A stretch of 64,000 nt of DNA from Emiliania huxleyi CCMP1516 (lineage: Eukaryota; Haptophyta; Isochrysidales; Noelaerhabdaceae): NCBI RefSeq assembly GCF_000372725.1, contig NW_005195368.1:303910-367909 (forward strand), given 5' to 3'. Positions 33,058 through 43,440 of the stretch are shown here, one piece after another; position 1 is the first letter of the stretch, and the number at the start of each line of letters is the position of its first letter. Under the pieces are notes generated by a model. The model saw nothing but the letters and a program-made list of their open reading frames with translations. It had not been told where the DNA came from and did not search any database. A program made the position numbers and the translations under genes.

Positions 33058-33788
33058 TCAGGCGCTGGAAAGTGCCTCGAACGCAAAATGCTTGCCCTCA
33101 CGCTCCGGGTCGAACTCTCCGTTGGGGCCGCGGAGCAGGCCGCCCGTCAGCGCCTGTGGCAGCGGCGGCAGCGTGCCCGTGAGGTAGGCGAGCTTTCCGC
33201 CGGGCAGCCGGAGGGAGAAGTTGATGCGGGACTTCTTGAGCAGCAGTAGCGCCTCCTTTTCGGACCCGCCCGAGCACGACACGAGCTGCCGCCAAGCAAT
33301 GTCGGAGCCGTCGGTGCCGGCAGCAGCGAGTTGAGCGTCGAGCCAGTCGTCGGTCTCGTCGGACTTGTGGGCGAGGATCTTGAGGAGGATGCTGCGAAAC
33401 GGCTTGGTGAGCTCATCGGGCTTGAGCTTGAGCATCTTGCACAGCTTGGGGAGCAGCTCCGCCTAACAGGGTCAGGAGGAAAGGCTCCGATCCATGGCGC
33501 GGCCCACTACGCTGCGAGGGTGTCGTGCTTGATGGTCTTGACGCTGACCTCCTCGCCGCCATCGAGCGCGGCCTGTGGCGGACGCGGGCGGTCAACCCGG
33601 TGTGGGGGCACGCTCTGCGCGCCAGGGAGGCGAAGGAGAGGGCCATGGGAGGGCTGGGCGGAGGCTGCGAGAGAGGCTCGAGACCCACGTCAAGCGCTGT
33701 ACCTCTCAGAATTGGCTCGGGGCTCGGCGCACCGGAAGCGCATCAGGCTCAGTTTTGGAGTGGTCGTCGAGGGGGTCGGTGCCGCCAT
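33058..33788 (-). CDS. Small soluble protein, unknown family
   Basis: Three exons, 33788-33696, 33572-33513, 33462-33058, give 185 aa with phases agreeing. The spliced protein reads 'MAAPTPSTTTPKLSLMRFRC', 'ALDGGEEVSVKTIKHDTLAA', 'ELLPKLCKMLKLKPDELTKP', 'FRSILLKILAHKSDETDDWL' and a Leu/Gly/Pro-rich tail. Mostly helical and charged, no TM, no signal. Both introns (33573-33695 and the very short 33463-33512, 50 nt) are GC-AG. Function unknown. The N-terminal exon is short and depends on the splice model. Confidence 0.55.
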
Positions 33789-34185
33789 TTGGCGCGTGTT
33801 GCAGCTGCTCCTGCTGCAGCCGGCGTCGCGCGAGGGGGCCGAAGGGTGAAAAGTGAGAAAAACAGCAGGTGTGATGTTGTTGGGCTCCCCCCCGCGGCCC
33901 CGGGCGCGGGTGGGCGATGCGGGCGAACGGACGGGAGGGCCGAGGGCTCCCGCTGGGCGTGCGCGCGTCGCGGGAGGCCCCGGGGAAGGTGGCGCACCGC
34001 GGTGTGCATTGGGAGAGGAAGGCGTTGCTCGTGGGCTTTGTCGCGGCGAGGTTTGGCTGTATGGCTGTTTGGCCGGCCACCCCCACCCAGACGCCGTAGG
34101 CATATGACTGTAGGGCCCCAGAAAAAAGGCTAGGTAGTTTTCATGTAGTAGCACTGGAAGCCTCGGGCAGTACCGGGTACGGAAA

Positions 34186-34902
34186 ATGCTTGCCCTGGGC
34201 AGTACCGGGCTGCTCCCTGCCGCGAGGCACTCCCCTGCTGTGCGGCGAGGCTGCCCGCCGCCGTCGCGTGCGGCTGTGGCGGCCGAGCTCGATGCTGGCG
34301 AGTCCTTCCAGGTGAGCCTGCTCGACGGCAGCGAGGGCAAGCGGATAGAGTGCTCGATGATGGAGACGGCCGAGCTGGACGGCGAGCTGTACGCCTCGCT
34401 GCTGCCGCGCGACACGCCCGCCATCCTCGCGACGCTCGACGCCGAGCAGGGCGTCCTGGCGGAGGTCGAGGACCCAGGCGCGATCCGCGAGCTGCTGCCT
34501 GCCGCCCGGCGGGCGTGCGGTGAGTACGGGCTCGAGCTGCTCGACACGGCCTTCACGCTGACGCTATCGGGCGATGTCGAGACCGCGATCGATGACGCGG
34601 GCGAGGACTCGATCGCCGGAGACCTCGCCGACGACGACGAGCTCGACATGGCGGACGACGCGGACGAGGACGACGCGGACGCCGGAGACGTGGTGGGCGC
34701 TTTTTCGCGCGGCGGCGGCAAGTACTTCGTGATGGCGCTGAGCGCGCCGCTCGTGCTGGTGGGGCGGCAGGCGTCGCTCACGGACTTTGTGATCCCGAGC
34801 GAGGAGGAGGTCGACAAGGTGGGGCCGCTGCTCGAGCTGAAGATGCGCGCCGCGAGCGAGGACGACGAGGAGGAGGAGGAGGAGGACTGGCCAGAGGTGT
34901 GA
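34186..34902 (+). CDS. DUF3727-type plastid protein
   Basis: Uninterrupted 238-aa frame. Residues 1-35 look like a plastid leader ('LLPAARHSPAVRRGCPPPSR'). The body has 'FQVSLLDGSEGKRIECSMME', 'YASLLPRDTPAILATLD', 'IRELLPAARRACGEYGLELL' and 'TAFTLTLSGDVE', the order seen in DUF3727 proteins of cyanobacteria and plastids. An acidic linker follows, then a second segment 'KYFVMALSAPLVLVGRQAS' and a Glu-rich tail. Biochemical role is unknown in the family. Codon usage matches neighbours; absence of introns is unusual here but shared with the next two genes. Confidence 0.8.
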   Translation: MLALGSTGLLPAARHSPAVRRGCPPPSRAAVAAELDAGESFQVSLLDGSEGKRIECSMMETAELDGELYASLLPRDTPAILATLDAEQGVLAEVEDPGAIRELLPAARRACGEYGLELLDTAFTLTLSGDVETAIDDAGEDSIAGDLADDDELDMADDADEDDADAGDVVGAFSRGGGKYFVMALSAPLVLVGRQASLTDFVIPSEEEVDKVGPLLELKMRAASEDDEEEEEEDWPEV

Positions 34903-35084
34903 GCGTCCGGGGGGAGAGGAAGTGTTGCTATCCGTACGACTAGTCACGGCCCGATTATTTACTTTGAGCACGGAATCACAAAACTCGCGGCGGTCTCCCT
35001 CCCGCGCAGTGTCGTCTCTCCGCGGCGGCGCACGTCTCGCTGTGACCGGGGGCCTCCCCCTACCTCCCCATTCTGCCGTCAGCG

Positions 35085-36968
35085 TCAATTACTCCACCAA
35101 ACTTTGGTGGGCAGTGCAGCGAGCGGCGGGGCTGTCGGTGGAGACGAGTACTTGCGCAGTGGGAGCAGATCGTCGACCGGGCTGAGCATATGCTCATAGG
35201 CCCACCGGTCTAGCCGCACGAGCCTAACAGGCGTAGCGCCTGTCGCGCTCACCGTCGCCGTCGTCTTCTCGCCCGTCCTTAGCGCGCGCTCTCCAAAGTA
35301 GTCGCCCGTCGAGCGACGCGCGAGCACGCCCTCCTGCCCTGCTTTCGTCACGGAGACCTGGCCCTCGACGATGAGGTAGAAGTGGGTGCCGACCTCGCCC
35401 TCGGTGATGATGTCCTCACCGGGCTGGTACACAACCTCTTCGAGCGACCCGACCAGCCTGTCCCGCTGCATCTTCGAGAGCTGCTTGAACAGCTGCACGT
35501 GCTCGAGGAAGCTCGTGTACGAGGCCACCCTGCGGACGTCTGCCCATCCCTCTGCAACATTCTGCTGATTCTGCTGCCAGCCTGTGCTGGCTGCGCCTCG
35601 AAGCTCGGCGCCCGCCTTTGATAGGCGCGTGAAGCGGCTTCCGAACCCTGCCTTGAGTCCAGCGCCCGCGGCCGAAGACGACGTGGCGAGCTTGTTGGCA
35701 TACTCGCCCATGCCCTCGGCTGACCCACGGTCGCAGAGCTGCTGGGGGAGGCTATCGGAAAGGATCCGGTTCAGTGCCGACTGCAAGCTCGCCGAGATCT
35801 GCGGCCGCATGTATAGCCCATCGAGAGTGCGCATGGCAGCGCCCGGGTCAAAGCTCTGCACCGACGCCCACAAGTCGGCCTCCCGGACATTGTCATCGGT
35901 GCTTTCATCGTCGTCGTCGTCGAACACACGCCCCAAGCCGCCGCCGTATGCCCCAAGCCGCACGGACGAAAACGGGGCGTCTCCGCGGATGTCCCGACCT
36001 GCGCGGTGCCCTACCGACGCCGCCTCCCAGCCCACATCAACATCGCTGACCTTGATGCTCGTCACAGAGCATGCCGCGATGGACATGGCGAAACTCGAGG
36101 AGAGGGTGACGTTGTATAGCCACGCGCCCAGCGTTAGAGGACCCACCTCCAACGAGGCGTTGGGCCGCGCATCGCCTCCAATCTTGCAGACGGAGTGAGA
36201 AGCCACAGCGGAACGAATCTCCAGCTTACCTTCGCCTCGCCGCTTCCGCCGGCTCAGGAGAGCCTCGTCAATCGCACTTCCCAGCGCTGAGCCGAAATCG
36301 GGCGCCCCCGCCCCGACGGCGAGCGTGAGGCGGCCCATGACATTGAAGGCCGTCGCAGCGGGGTGACATGAATGCCCCGGACTTACGTCGAGGTCGACCA
36401 GTTCGAGTCCTTGGACGCCATTAATCGAGCCGCCGAGGTCGTGAATAGTATGCACCTCCCCGCAGCTAGAGCCGCCCAGCGCCGAGCCCAGCCAGTTGGT
36501 CGTCTCATTCGCTGCCCCCAGCCAGCCGCCGAGGCTCCACAGGGCTTGCGGCCAGTTCGTGCGCAATTCTCCGCCCAGATTCTCTGCACACGCGAGCAAA
36601 CAACCGGATCCCAACGGAGGCCCGCTCAGCTCGGTCGGCTCGGGAAACGGGTCGCGATCCATGGAGGCATCCGGCGTCTCGGGGTCAATATCGCTCCAAA
36701 GCGTCGTCGCGAAAAACTCGTTGATGGCTAGCTTTAGGAAGTAGGAGTTTCGAAGAGCCATGCACTGATTGAAGGATTCTAGGCGGCTTCCCAAGAGTGC
36801 GATGCTGCCCAGCGCCGACTCATCCGAGTCGGCGCCCAGCGTCTTCAGAGCTGCCCCGGAGTCTGCTGTTCGGCTATGCGAGACGATGACGAGCAGCACC
36901 GCGAGAAGCACCGTCACGGAGAAGAAGGCGTAGCGAGATCGCGAGCTAACCGGCGGCTGCTCTATCAT
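35085..36968 (-). CDS. Membrane-anchored protein with C-terminal cyclic-nucleotide-binding domain
   Basis: Intronless, 627 aa from the preferred start at 36968 ('MIEQPPVSSRSRYAFFS'); an in-frame ATG at 37016 is also possible. One TM segment ('FFSVTVLLAVLLVIVSHS') near the N-terminus, then about 400 residues of unknown type with Cys and three N-glycosylation sequons (NETT, NASL, NVTL). The C-terminal 130 residues are a CNB domain: 'FLEHVQLFKQLSKMQRDRLV', 'VYQPGEDIITEGEVGTHFYL', and the phosphate-binding cassette 'GDYFGERALRTGEKTTATVS' with the Glu and Arg pair that contact cyclic nucleotide. Ligand (cAMP/cGMP) not predictable. The topology is odd: sequons imply a lumenal body carrying a normally cytosolic sensor domain. 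Confidence 0.82.
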   Translation of the reverse strand: MIEQPPVSSRSRYAFFSVTVLLAVLLVIVSHSRTADSGAALKTLGADSDESALGSIALLGSRLESFNQCMALRNSYFLKLAINEFFATTLWSDIDPETPDASMDRDPFPEPTELSGPPLGSGCLLACAENLGGELRTNWPQALWSLGGWLGAANETTNWLGSALGGSSCGEVHTIHDLGGSINGVQGLELVDLDVSPGHSCHPAATAFNVMGRLTLAVGAGAPDFGSALGSAIDEALLSRRKRRGEGKLEIRSAVASHSVCKIGGDARPNASLEVGPLTLGAWLYNVTLSSSFAMSIAACSVTSIKVSDVDVGWEAASVGHRAGRDIRGDAPFSSVRLGAYGGGLGRVFDDDDDESTDDNVREADLWASVQSFDPGAAMRTLDGLYMRPQISASLQSALNRILSDSLPQQLCDRGSAEGMGEYANKLATSSSAAGAGLKAGFGSRFTRLSKAGAELRGAASTGWQQNQQNVAEGWADVRRVASYTSFLEHVQLFKQLSKMQRDRLVGSLEEVVYQPGEDIITEGEVGTHFYLIVEGQVSVTKAGQEGVLARRSTGDYFGERALRTGEKTTATVSATGATPVRLVRLDRWAYEHMLSPVDDLLPLRKYSSPPTAPPLAALPTKVWWSN

Positions 36969-37159
36969 ATGTGGCTGAAAGGCGGCGCGGAGGAGCCAGA
37001 GGAGGGAGGCTGGCAAGGCCCAAGGGGGTGTGGGTTCGAGGTCATGTGCTGGGTGGGTGGACGATATGCGGGCGTGTGGGTGTCGTTGTTGGCAAATTGC
37101 AAAGAAAAGTCAAGCTTGGAGGCTCTCGCCGTACGCACACCACTCGAACTCGCTCTAAT

Positions 37160-37471
37160 TCAGCCTAGCTCGGCGCCAGCAGCAGAGGAAGGCGCGGGTG
37201 GCGGCGGCGGTGGCGGCGGCGCGGTGAGATCGCTGGTGTCCCTGCCCGCCTCCCTGCGTGCGTAGAAGAGCGCCGCCTGCTCGGCGGTGGCGAAGCGGCC
37301 GAGTGTGACCTTCTTGCCTCCAACCCTCACCTTCAGCATGTACTTCTTGCTGCCTTGCTGCTTCGGGGTGAAGCTCACGCCTTTGTAGCCTGTGCTGTTG
37401 TTGCTGCTGGTGGCCAGAGTCAGGCCCTCCCTCTCCGCCTGCCGGACAGCCTCGGCGCCAGCAGCAGAGGA

Positions 37472-37511
<40 letters not shown>

Positions 37512-38194
37512 TCTTGAGGATAGAGCGCAACCATGTCCCTGCCCGCCTCCCTGCGGGCGTGGAAGAGCGCCGCCTGCTCGGCGGTGGTGAAGCGGCCGAT
37601 GGTGGCCTGCTTGCCTCCAACCCTCACCGCCAGCTTGTACTTCTTGCTGCCTTTCGGGCAGAAGCTCACGCCTTTGTAGCCTGTGCTGTTGTTACTGCTG
37701 GTGGCCAGAGTCAGGCCCTCCCTCTCCGCCTGCCGTATCGCCTCGGCGCCAGCGGCAGTGGGAGCAGAGCGAGGCTGCAGCAGCTTGGCGGCGTCGGCAC
37801 GGCCGTACGCCGAGCGAGCGTAGGCGGAGGCCGCCTCTTCGGCGGTGTCGAAGTAGCCGAGGTGGACTTGCTTGCCACCAACCCTGGCATGCGCCTTGAA
37901 CTTCTTATACTGGTGGCTGAAGGACACGCACTTGTAGCCCGTCGTGCTGTTCTTGAGGATGGCTGGGATCAGCACGCGCTCGCCCAGCAATGTGTAGCTG
38001 CGCCGTGAGGGCTCCGCTGAGGTGTCAGACGAGGTGGTGAGGGCTCCGATGAGGATGAGGGACGCGGCGGCGCCCTCGTCGCTATCGTCAGCCTGCAGCT
38101 CGGTGTCGCTACCGGAGTTCGCGTCGAGGGGCTCCGGCGGCTCCGGCTGCGTTCTCTGCTTTTGGCGCTTTTGCTGGTACCAAGGCGTGGACAT
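37160..38194 (-). CDS. Triple AP2/ERF-domain protein
   Basis: Intronless, 344 aa. Three AP2-like domains: 'NSTTGYKCVSF' to 'ARSAYGRADAA', 'NSTGYKGVSFCPKGSKKYK' to 'FHARREAGRD', and 'NSTGYKGVSFTPKQQGSKK' to 'FYARREAGRD'. Each has the G-Y-K-G-V and VRVGGK-x-x-x-LG-F-x-TAEQAA pattern. Domains 2 and 3 are near-identical and are followed by the same Pro run and 'APSSAAGAE' linker, so one module has been tandemly duplicated recently. Expected to bind DNA in the nucleus as a regulator; targets unknown. CCATCCCTCCCTTGG (38315-38329), a motif repeated in this window, lies about 120 nt upstream. Confidence 0.88.
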
Positions 38195-38500
38195 GCTGGC
38201 CGGCCGAGCTGGGGTACGGGGCGATGGCCCTGGGGGTACGGGCGATGAAACTTGAATTCTGGGCGCGCGAGAAGAAGAAAAAGGGCTCCTAGATAAGGCG
38301 ACGGTGCCGTCCTCCCATCCCTCCCTTGGGGTTGTTTTCTTTCTTTTTTTCGACGGTGATTTAGTGCTGATAACGGGACTGCGATACGTGTGCGCGTTAG
38401 GCGTGTAGCCTCAGCGCAGGCCTGTGTACGGCTCTATCTGCTGTCAGCGCAGCGCGCCGTTTGAGCGAGGTCCGAGGTGGGTCCGGTGCGCCTTTAAGCT

Positions 38501-39067
38501 TTATTCGTTAACGTTTTTCTTTTTCTTCGAAGTCGGCGAATGCTGCGGGCGCTCGCCGGTGAGTTGCGCAACGAGCTCGATGACGACGTGGAGACGGAAC
38601 GCGCCGACAAGGAAGCGGTCGAGATCCTCAAGAGTGGGGATGGCCATGGGGCGCGCGCCGGCCAGCGTCGTGTCCAACACCGCCTCGGCAGACTTGCGGC
38701 GGGCGTCGAGGCGTGATACGAGGGCCGCCCAGCACGCGTCACCCTCGCAGATTGCGAACTTCTCGACGTGCTCGAAGATCTCCTTGTTTTGCCGCGTCTT
38801 GCGCACCGACGTGACAAACTCCTCACGGGTACGGTGCCGCGCGATCGCGTAGTCCAGTTTGGGCGGCCACACATGCAGCCACGGCTCACTTTGATAAAAG
38901 CTGCTGCGCCACGCCATCAGGCACGCAGACGACGCGAGCCGCCAAGATGCGTACGTGGGCAGGTGGTGCAGCAACAGCACGTGCTCAGCGACGGATTGGA
39001 AGCAATCGACGTTGCTTACGAGCGCATCCGCGGCCGCACGAACGCCCTGCTGTCGAGTGCGCACCAT
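38501..39067 (-). CDS. Unknown small protein, F-box-like N-terminus
   Basis: 188 aa from the ATG at 39067 (the frame stays open to 39199). 'SVAEHVLLLHHLPTYASWRL' followed by 'CLMAWRSSFYQSEPWLHVWP' resembles the start of an F-box-like helix set, then 'REEFVTSVRKTRQNKEIFEH', 'SRLDARRKSAEAVLDTTLAG' and a basic tail ending 'SKKKKNVNE'. No family assigned. Base usage is less GC-skewed than in neighbours. Confidence 0.45.
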   Translation of the reverse strand: MVRTRQQGVRAAADALVSNVDCFQSVAEHVLLLHHLPTYASWRLASSACLMAWRSSFYQSEPWLHVWPPKLDYAIARHRTREEFVTSVRKTRQNKEIFEHVEKFAICEGDACWAALVSRLDARRKSAEAVLDTTLAGARPMAIPTLEDLDRFLVGAFRLHVVIELVAQLTGERPQHSPTSKKKKNVNE

Positions 39068-39084
39068 CAAAAATGAGCCGCGAG

Positions 39085-39215
39085 GATTCGGACTTTTTGG
39101 TATGGTATGGTTCCGAGCGTAGGCAACCCACCTCGAGACACCTTGGCAGCAGGCGGTCAGGACCATACCCCCCCACCCTTTGGGCCGTGAGGGTACCATA
39201 CCACACCCCGGAAAA
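39085..39215. repeat. Imperfect inverted repeat, MITE-like
   Basis: GACTTTTTGGTATGGTATGG (39089-39108) is partly complementary to TACCATACCACACCCCGGAA plus AAAGTT (39193-39218). Spacing about 85 bp. Similar GTGGTATGGTA words occur in the MITE at 20775-21152. Relationship unproven. Confidence 0.4.
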
Positions 39216-39890
39216 AGTTGGAACCCAGGAGTTGTGCCCTCCCTCCGGATTACTGTAATACGTTAGGGCGGGGGTCCGTGGTCGCCGCTTACCTCCAGCT
39301 CATATGCTTGGCACCGTTGCTGGATGATGATACGAACGGCACGTCACGCGCTGGTCACGCACGCGGTCCACACATTCACTCGCACCTCCACACCGCATCC
39401 TGGGATGTCTACTCGTGTTCGCGGTATAGCAGCGGCCTGCCTGCCTGGATGGACCTTCGGTTCGCGGTAACCCGGTGTTCTGCGTGAAGTTCGTGCTGAG
39501 TGCGCGAGAGATGCGTAGTCTCGCGCTCTGACACTGATGGATTCCGAGCCACGTGCCATCGTGGCGTGAGGGTCGCGCGGAGGTTGACCCCGGCCGAGCG
39601 AGCTCACCATGACGTACGCCCTCGACGACGGAGGAGCCCAAGCGCATCGAAAAGAGGCACCTACAGTAGCCTCTGGCAAGACCGTGCCTCGAGAATTGAC
39701 TGCCGATAACCGCGCAGACGGCCGGTTCGGGACACCTGGTCGGCAGCTCACCCGGATTTTCTTCGAGCTTAGCCTTCGATGTTATGAAACAAAGCAAGGC
39801 GGACATGGCATATCGCTCTCGTGAAGCATATTTTTTCTCTTCTGAACCTCGCGCCTCGCGGGCCGAGAGCCGGTGCCGCTCTATCGCCGT

Positions 39891-42800
39891 ATGCTCTTCT
39901 CCGCAGCGTGTGCCGCCTTCGTCGTCCCTTCCCTCGGCGGCGGCGCACGCCTGGCGGCACACGCCTCCCCGCCGCTCTCCGGCCAGCAGCCGGCGCCGGC
40001 CTTCGGCGAGCAGCCATCATCGCGTGATCGCGCTCACCCGCCTTGGGCCGTCGCGCCGCCACACCGCATGTCATCGCAGCGCAGCGGCCTGATCACGATG
40101 AAGGGCAAGAAGGGTGGCAAGCCGAAGGGCGATAACAAGTTCAAGGCGGGCGGAAAGAAGCAGCAGGGCCAGCAGGAGAAGAAGAGCGTCAAGGACAGCC
40201 GCATGGCGGAGCAGACAAAGAGCTTCATCTACACGATCCTCAAGCTCACAAAGGCGCTCCCCGACGGCTCGCGCACGCTCATCAAGAACATCAACCTCTG
40301 CTTCTTCCCCGGCGCAAAGATCGGCCTCGTCGGCTTGAATGGCGCCGGAAAGTCGACACTGATGAAGATTATGGCGGGCGTCGACACCGAGTACGACGGG
40401 GAGTGCACGCCGGCGCCGTGGGCGTCGGTGGGCTACCTGGCGCAGGAGCCCGAGCTCGACGGCGCCACTGTGCAGGAGTCGATCGACGCGGGCGTGGCGC
40501 AGGGGCGGGCGACGCTGCAGCAGTTTGAGCAGCTCAGCGCAAAGGCTCGCCGCAGCGCCGGCCCCCTCCTCACCCGTACGCGTAAGGGCCCCCCTCTCGC
40601 CTCGAGCTTGACGTCTTCTCATCTCGGCTAATCTCGGCCAATCTCGGCTCATCTTGACGTCTTCCTTTGCTCCAAGGTCTGCGAGCCGCTGAGCGACGAG
40701 GAAATGGAGGAGGCGCTGTCGGAGCTCGGGCGAGTGCAGGAGACGATCGAGGCGCAGGACTTGTGGGAGCTCGACCGAACTGTCGAGCGAGCCATGCAGC
40801 AGCTGCGCTGCCCGCCCCCAGAGGTTTGCACCGCCACACCCACCACACCCGCCACACCTCCACACCCGCCACACCTTCACACCACCTCCGCACGCCCACA
40901 CCCGCCACACCTCCACACGCCCACACCCCTCCACACGCCCACACCCCTCCACACCCCTCCACACCCCTCCACACCTCCACACAACCACACCTCCGCCACA
41001 GACAGCCGTGCTGCCCGCCACTCCGAGGCTTGCACCGCCCCTCCTCGCCTCCACACCCCCACACCCGCCACACCTCCGATGGGCGCCTCGCAAGGCGTCC
41101 GCTCACAGAAAAAATAAAACCGCTGCCAGGCGGACGTCACGACGCTGTCGGGAGGGGAGCGGCGTCGCGTCGCGCTGGCGCGGCTGCTGCTCGAGGGCAC
41201 ACGGCATGCTCTGGTCGGGTGCATCTCGGGTCACTCTCGGGCACGCCTCTCTTCCAGGCGCGGCTGCTGCTCGAGGGGCACGACTTGCTGCTGCTCGACG
41301 AGCCGGACCAAACGCAACCCTCCGAACGGCCGCAAGAAGGCGTTCGGCGTGGCTGCAGTCGTACCTCGAGGGCTTCAAGGGACGTGTGGCGATCACGCGC
41401 GACCGCGACTTCCTCGAGAAGTCGTGCGGCTCTGAACGGCGTCTCCTCACACCTGCCGCTGCGAACAGGCACGACCGCTACTTCCTCGAGAAGTCGTGCG
41501 GCTGGATCCTCGAGCTCGAGCGGGGCGAAGGCAAGCCGTTCGAGGGCAACTACGCCGAGTGGCTCGAGCAGAAGGCGGAGGCGATGCGGCAAGAGCGCAA
41601 GGCGGGCCCGCGTCTGCAGAGGAGATATGGGGAGATATGGGGAGATATGGGGAGATATGGGGAGTTATGGGGAGATATGGGGAGATATGGGGCTCGCGCC
41701 TGCAGAGGACGCCGCAAGGTGGAGCCTTCTGAGGACCCTCTCGGAGCCTTCTCGGACCCTTCGCACAGGCGGACTCGCGGCTGCAGAAGACGCTGCAGAG
41801 CGAGTTGGAGTGGGTGCGCTCGAGCGCCAAGGCGCGGCAGACAAAGTCCAAGGCGCGGCTCGCGCGGTACGAGGAGATGCTCGACGCGCCGCAGAAGGAG
41901 GAGCTGTCGCACTCGGCCTCCATCTACATCCCTCCCGGCCCGCGCCTCGGCAAGCAGGTCGTCGAGGCCAAGGGCGTGCGCAAGGGCTTCGGCGAGAGGA
42001 CGCTCATCGACGGCCTCACCTTCTCCCTGCCGCCGGGCGGCATCGTCGGCGTGGTCGGGCCGAACGGCGCGGGCAAGACGACCCTCGTGCGCATGCTGAC
42101 CGGCGAGCAGGCCGCTATCTCCCCATATCTCCCCATATCTCCCCATATCTCCCCATATCTCCCCATGTCTCCCCATATCGTGCGCATGCTGGCCGGCGAG
42201 CAGGCCGCGGACGAGGGCGAGCTGCTACTAGACTCCTGATTAACTCCTCCATTAGCTCCCAATGAATAGCTAATTAGGCCCCGGACGAGGGCGAGCTCGT
42301 CGTCGGCGAGAGCGTCAAGATGATCTGCGTCGACCAGTCCCGCGAGTCGCTGCAGGGCGACAACTCCGTCTTTGAGGAGCTCTCGGCCGGGCTCGACACG
42401 ATCACCCTCGGCACTCTCCTGGGGGAGGCGAGGCTTTCTGACCCACCCTTCCCTTGAGCCGTGCCGGACGGCCCCCCGCAGGCACGCAAGAGGTGAGCTC
42501 GCGCGCGTACTGCTCGTGGTTCGGCTTCACCGGCCAGGTGCGGCGGTGGCCCCTCGACACGCGGCCCATTCTCCGTGGAGCTCTCCCCCCGAACCCTCTC
42601 TCTGCACGCGCACGCCCACCAGGCGCAGCAAAAGCCGCTCTCCAAGCTGTCGGGCGGCGAGCGCAACCGCGTGCAGCTTGCCAAGGTGCTCAAGTCCGGC
42701 GGGCAACGTGCCTGCTGCTTCAACGAAACCGAACCAACTCAATGTTTTGCGGCCATCAGGCTTCGTAAAGCGATGTAGAATCCGTAAGGGTAATAGGCGC

Positions 42801-42990
42801 CCTATTGTGTGACACACCTCCTTGAGTATACAGTCTATACCCGCGCAGCTTGGCGGCGGAGGGCGACGCCGAGTGGGTCTGGTTCGAGGGCAACTACCAG
42901 GAGTACGAGGAGGACTACATTAGGCGGAATGGAGAGGTGGCCTGGAAGCCGCCAAAGTTCGCGGCGCGGAACCTGGTCGGTGCTACATAA
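39891..42990 (+). CDS. Plastid-type EttA / ABC-F ATPase, with damaged D-loop regions
   Basis: The leader 'MLFSAACAAFVVPSLGGGAR' plus a basic linker suggests a plastid signal. The protein has two ABC cassettes: Walker A 'GLVGLNGAGKST' and 'GVVGPNGAGKTT', signature 'LSGGERRRVALARLLL' and 'LSGGERNRVQLAKVLK', and the arm/linker typical of EttA, a ribosome E-site translational throttle. Modelled introns: 40545-40676, 40824-41129, 41178-41257, 41397-41468, 41602-41768, 42111-42277, 42411-42481, 42538-42622. The C-terminus 'EWVWFEGNYQEYEEDY' ends at TAA 42988-42990. After both Walker B motifs the expected EPTNxLD sequence is scrambled (about 41308-41350 and 42705-42845), and the second H-loop is absent: assembly error or decay. 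Confidence 0.85.
41432..41468 (+). repeat. Introner-like intronic element, copy 3
   Basis: Occupies the 3' part of EttA intron 41397-41468, from the end of the exon echo to the CAG acceptor. In gene sense it matches the acyltransferase intron element at about 29 of 36 positions (TGAACRGCGTCTCYTCACAC core), same orientation and same position at the 3' splice site. Confidence 0.7.
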
Positions 42991-43440
42991 CATAAACGCG
43001 TTTCGACAGGTTCTCCCTTTCCCTGATCCCTCCCCGGCTCGGCATGGCTGTTTTTTTTTTAGATTCCGCCGTCCGAGAGAGCGCGAGTCGCGGGACGGGG
43101 GTTGGCACACACACGCTGCATGGGGGATGTCGTCATGTCGAGAGACGACGGACGAGAGACGTCTGTAACTGTATGTGTATCTGCTATCTCCACGGTAAGT
43201 GTAAAGTGGGGCGGTATAGCTCCCGCCCGCGCCGCGGGAGCTCCGAGCCTCCGAAGATCGCGCGCGGGTCCCGGGTCCGTCCCGGACGGCGCGCGCTCGA
43301 GGGGGGACGTCGAGATTCGCGGAGACACGTCGCGATTGGCGTCGCTCTCTAAAAAAAACCGTATGAATTGTTGTCACCCTCTCGTCACACGCGATTCCGG
43401 GCACGACGCGCAACGTAACACAAGCGCGCGAGGGGATGAC
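42991..43440. other. Intergenic between convergent genes
   Basis: No gene. Contains a T-run (43048) and ordinary GC-rich sequence between the tail-to-tail EttA and membrane-protein genes. Confidence 0.6.
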
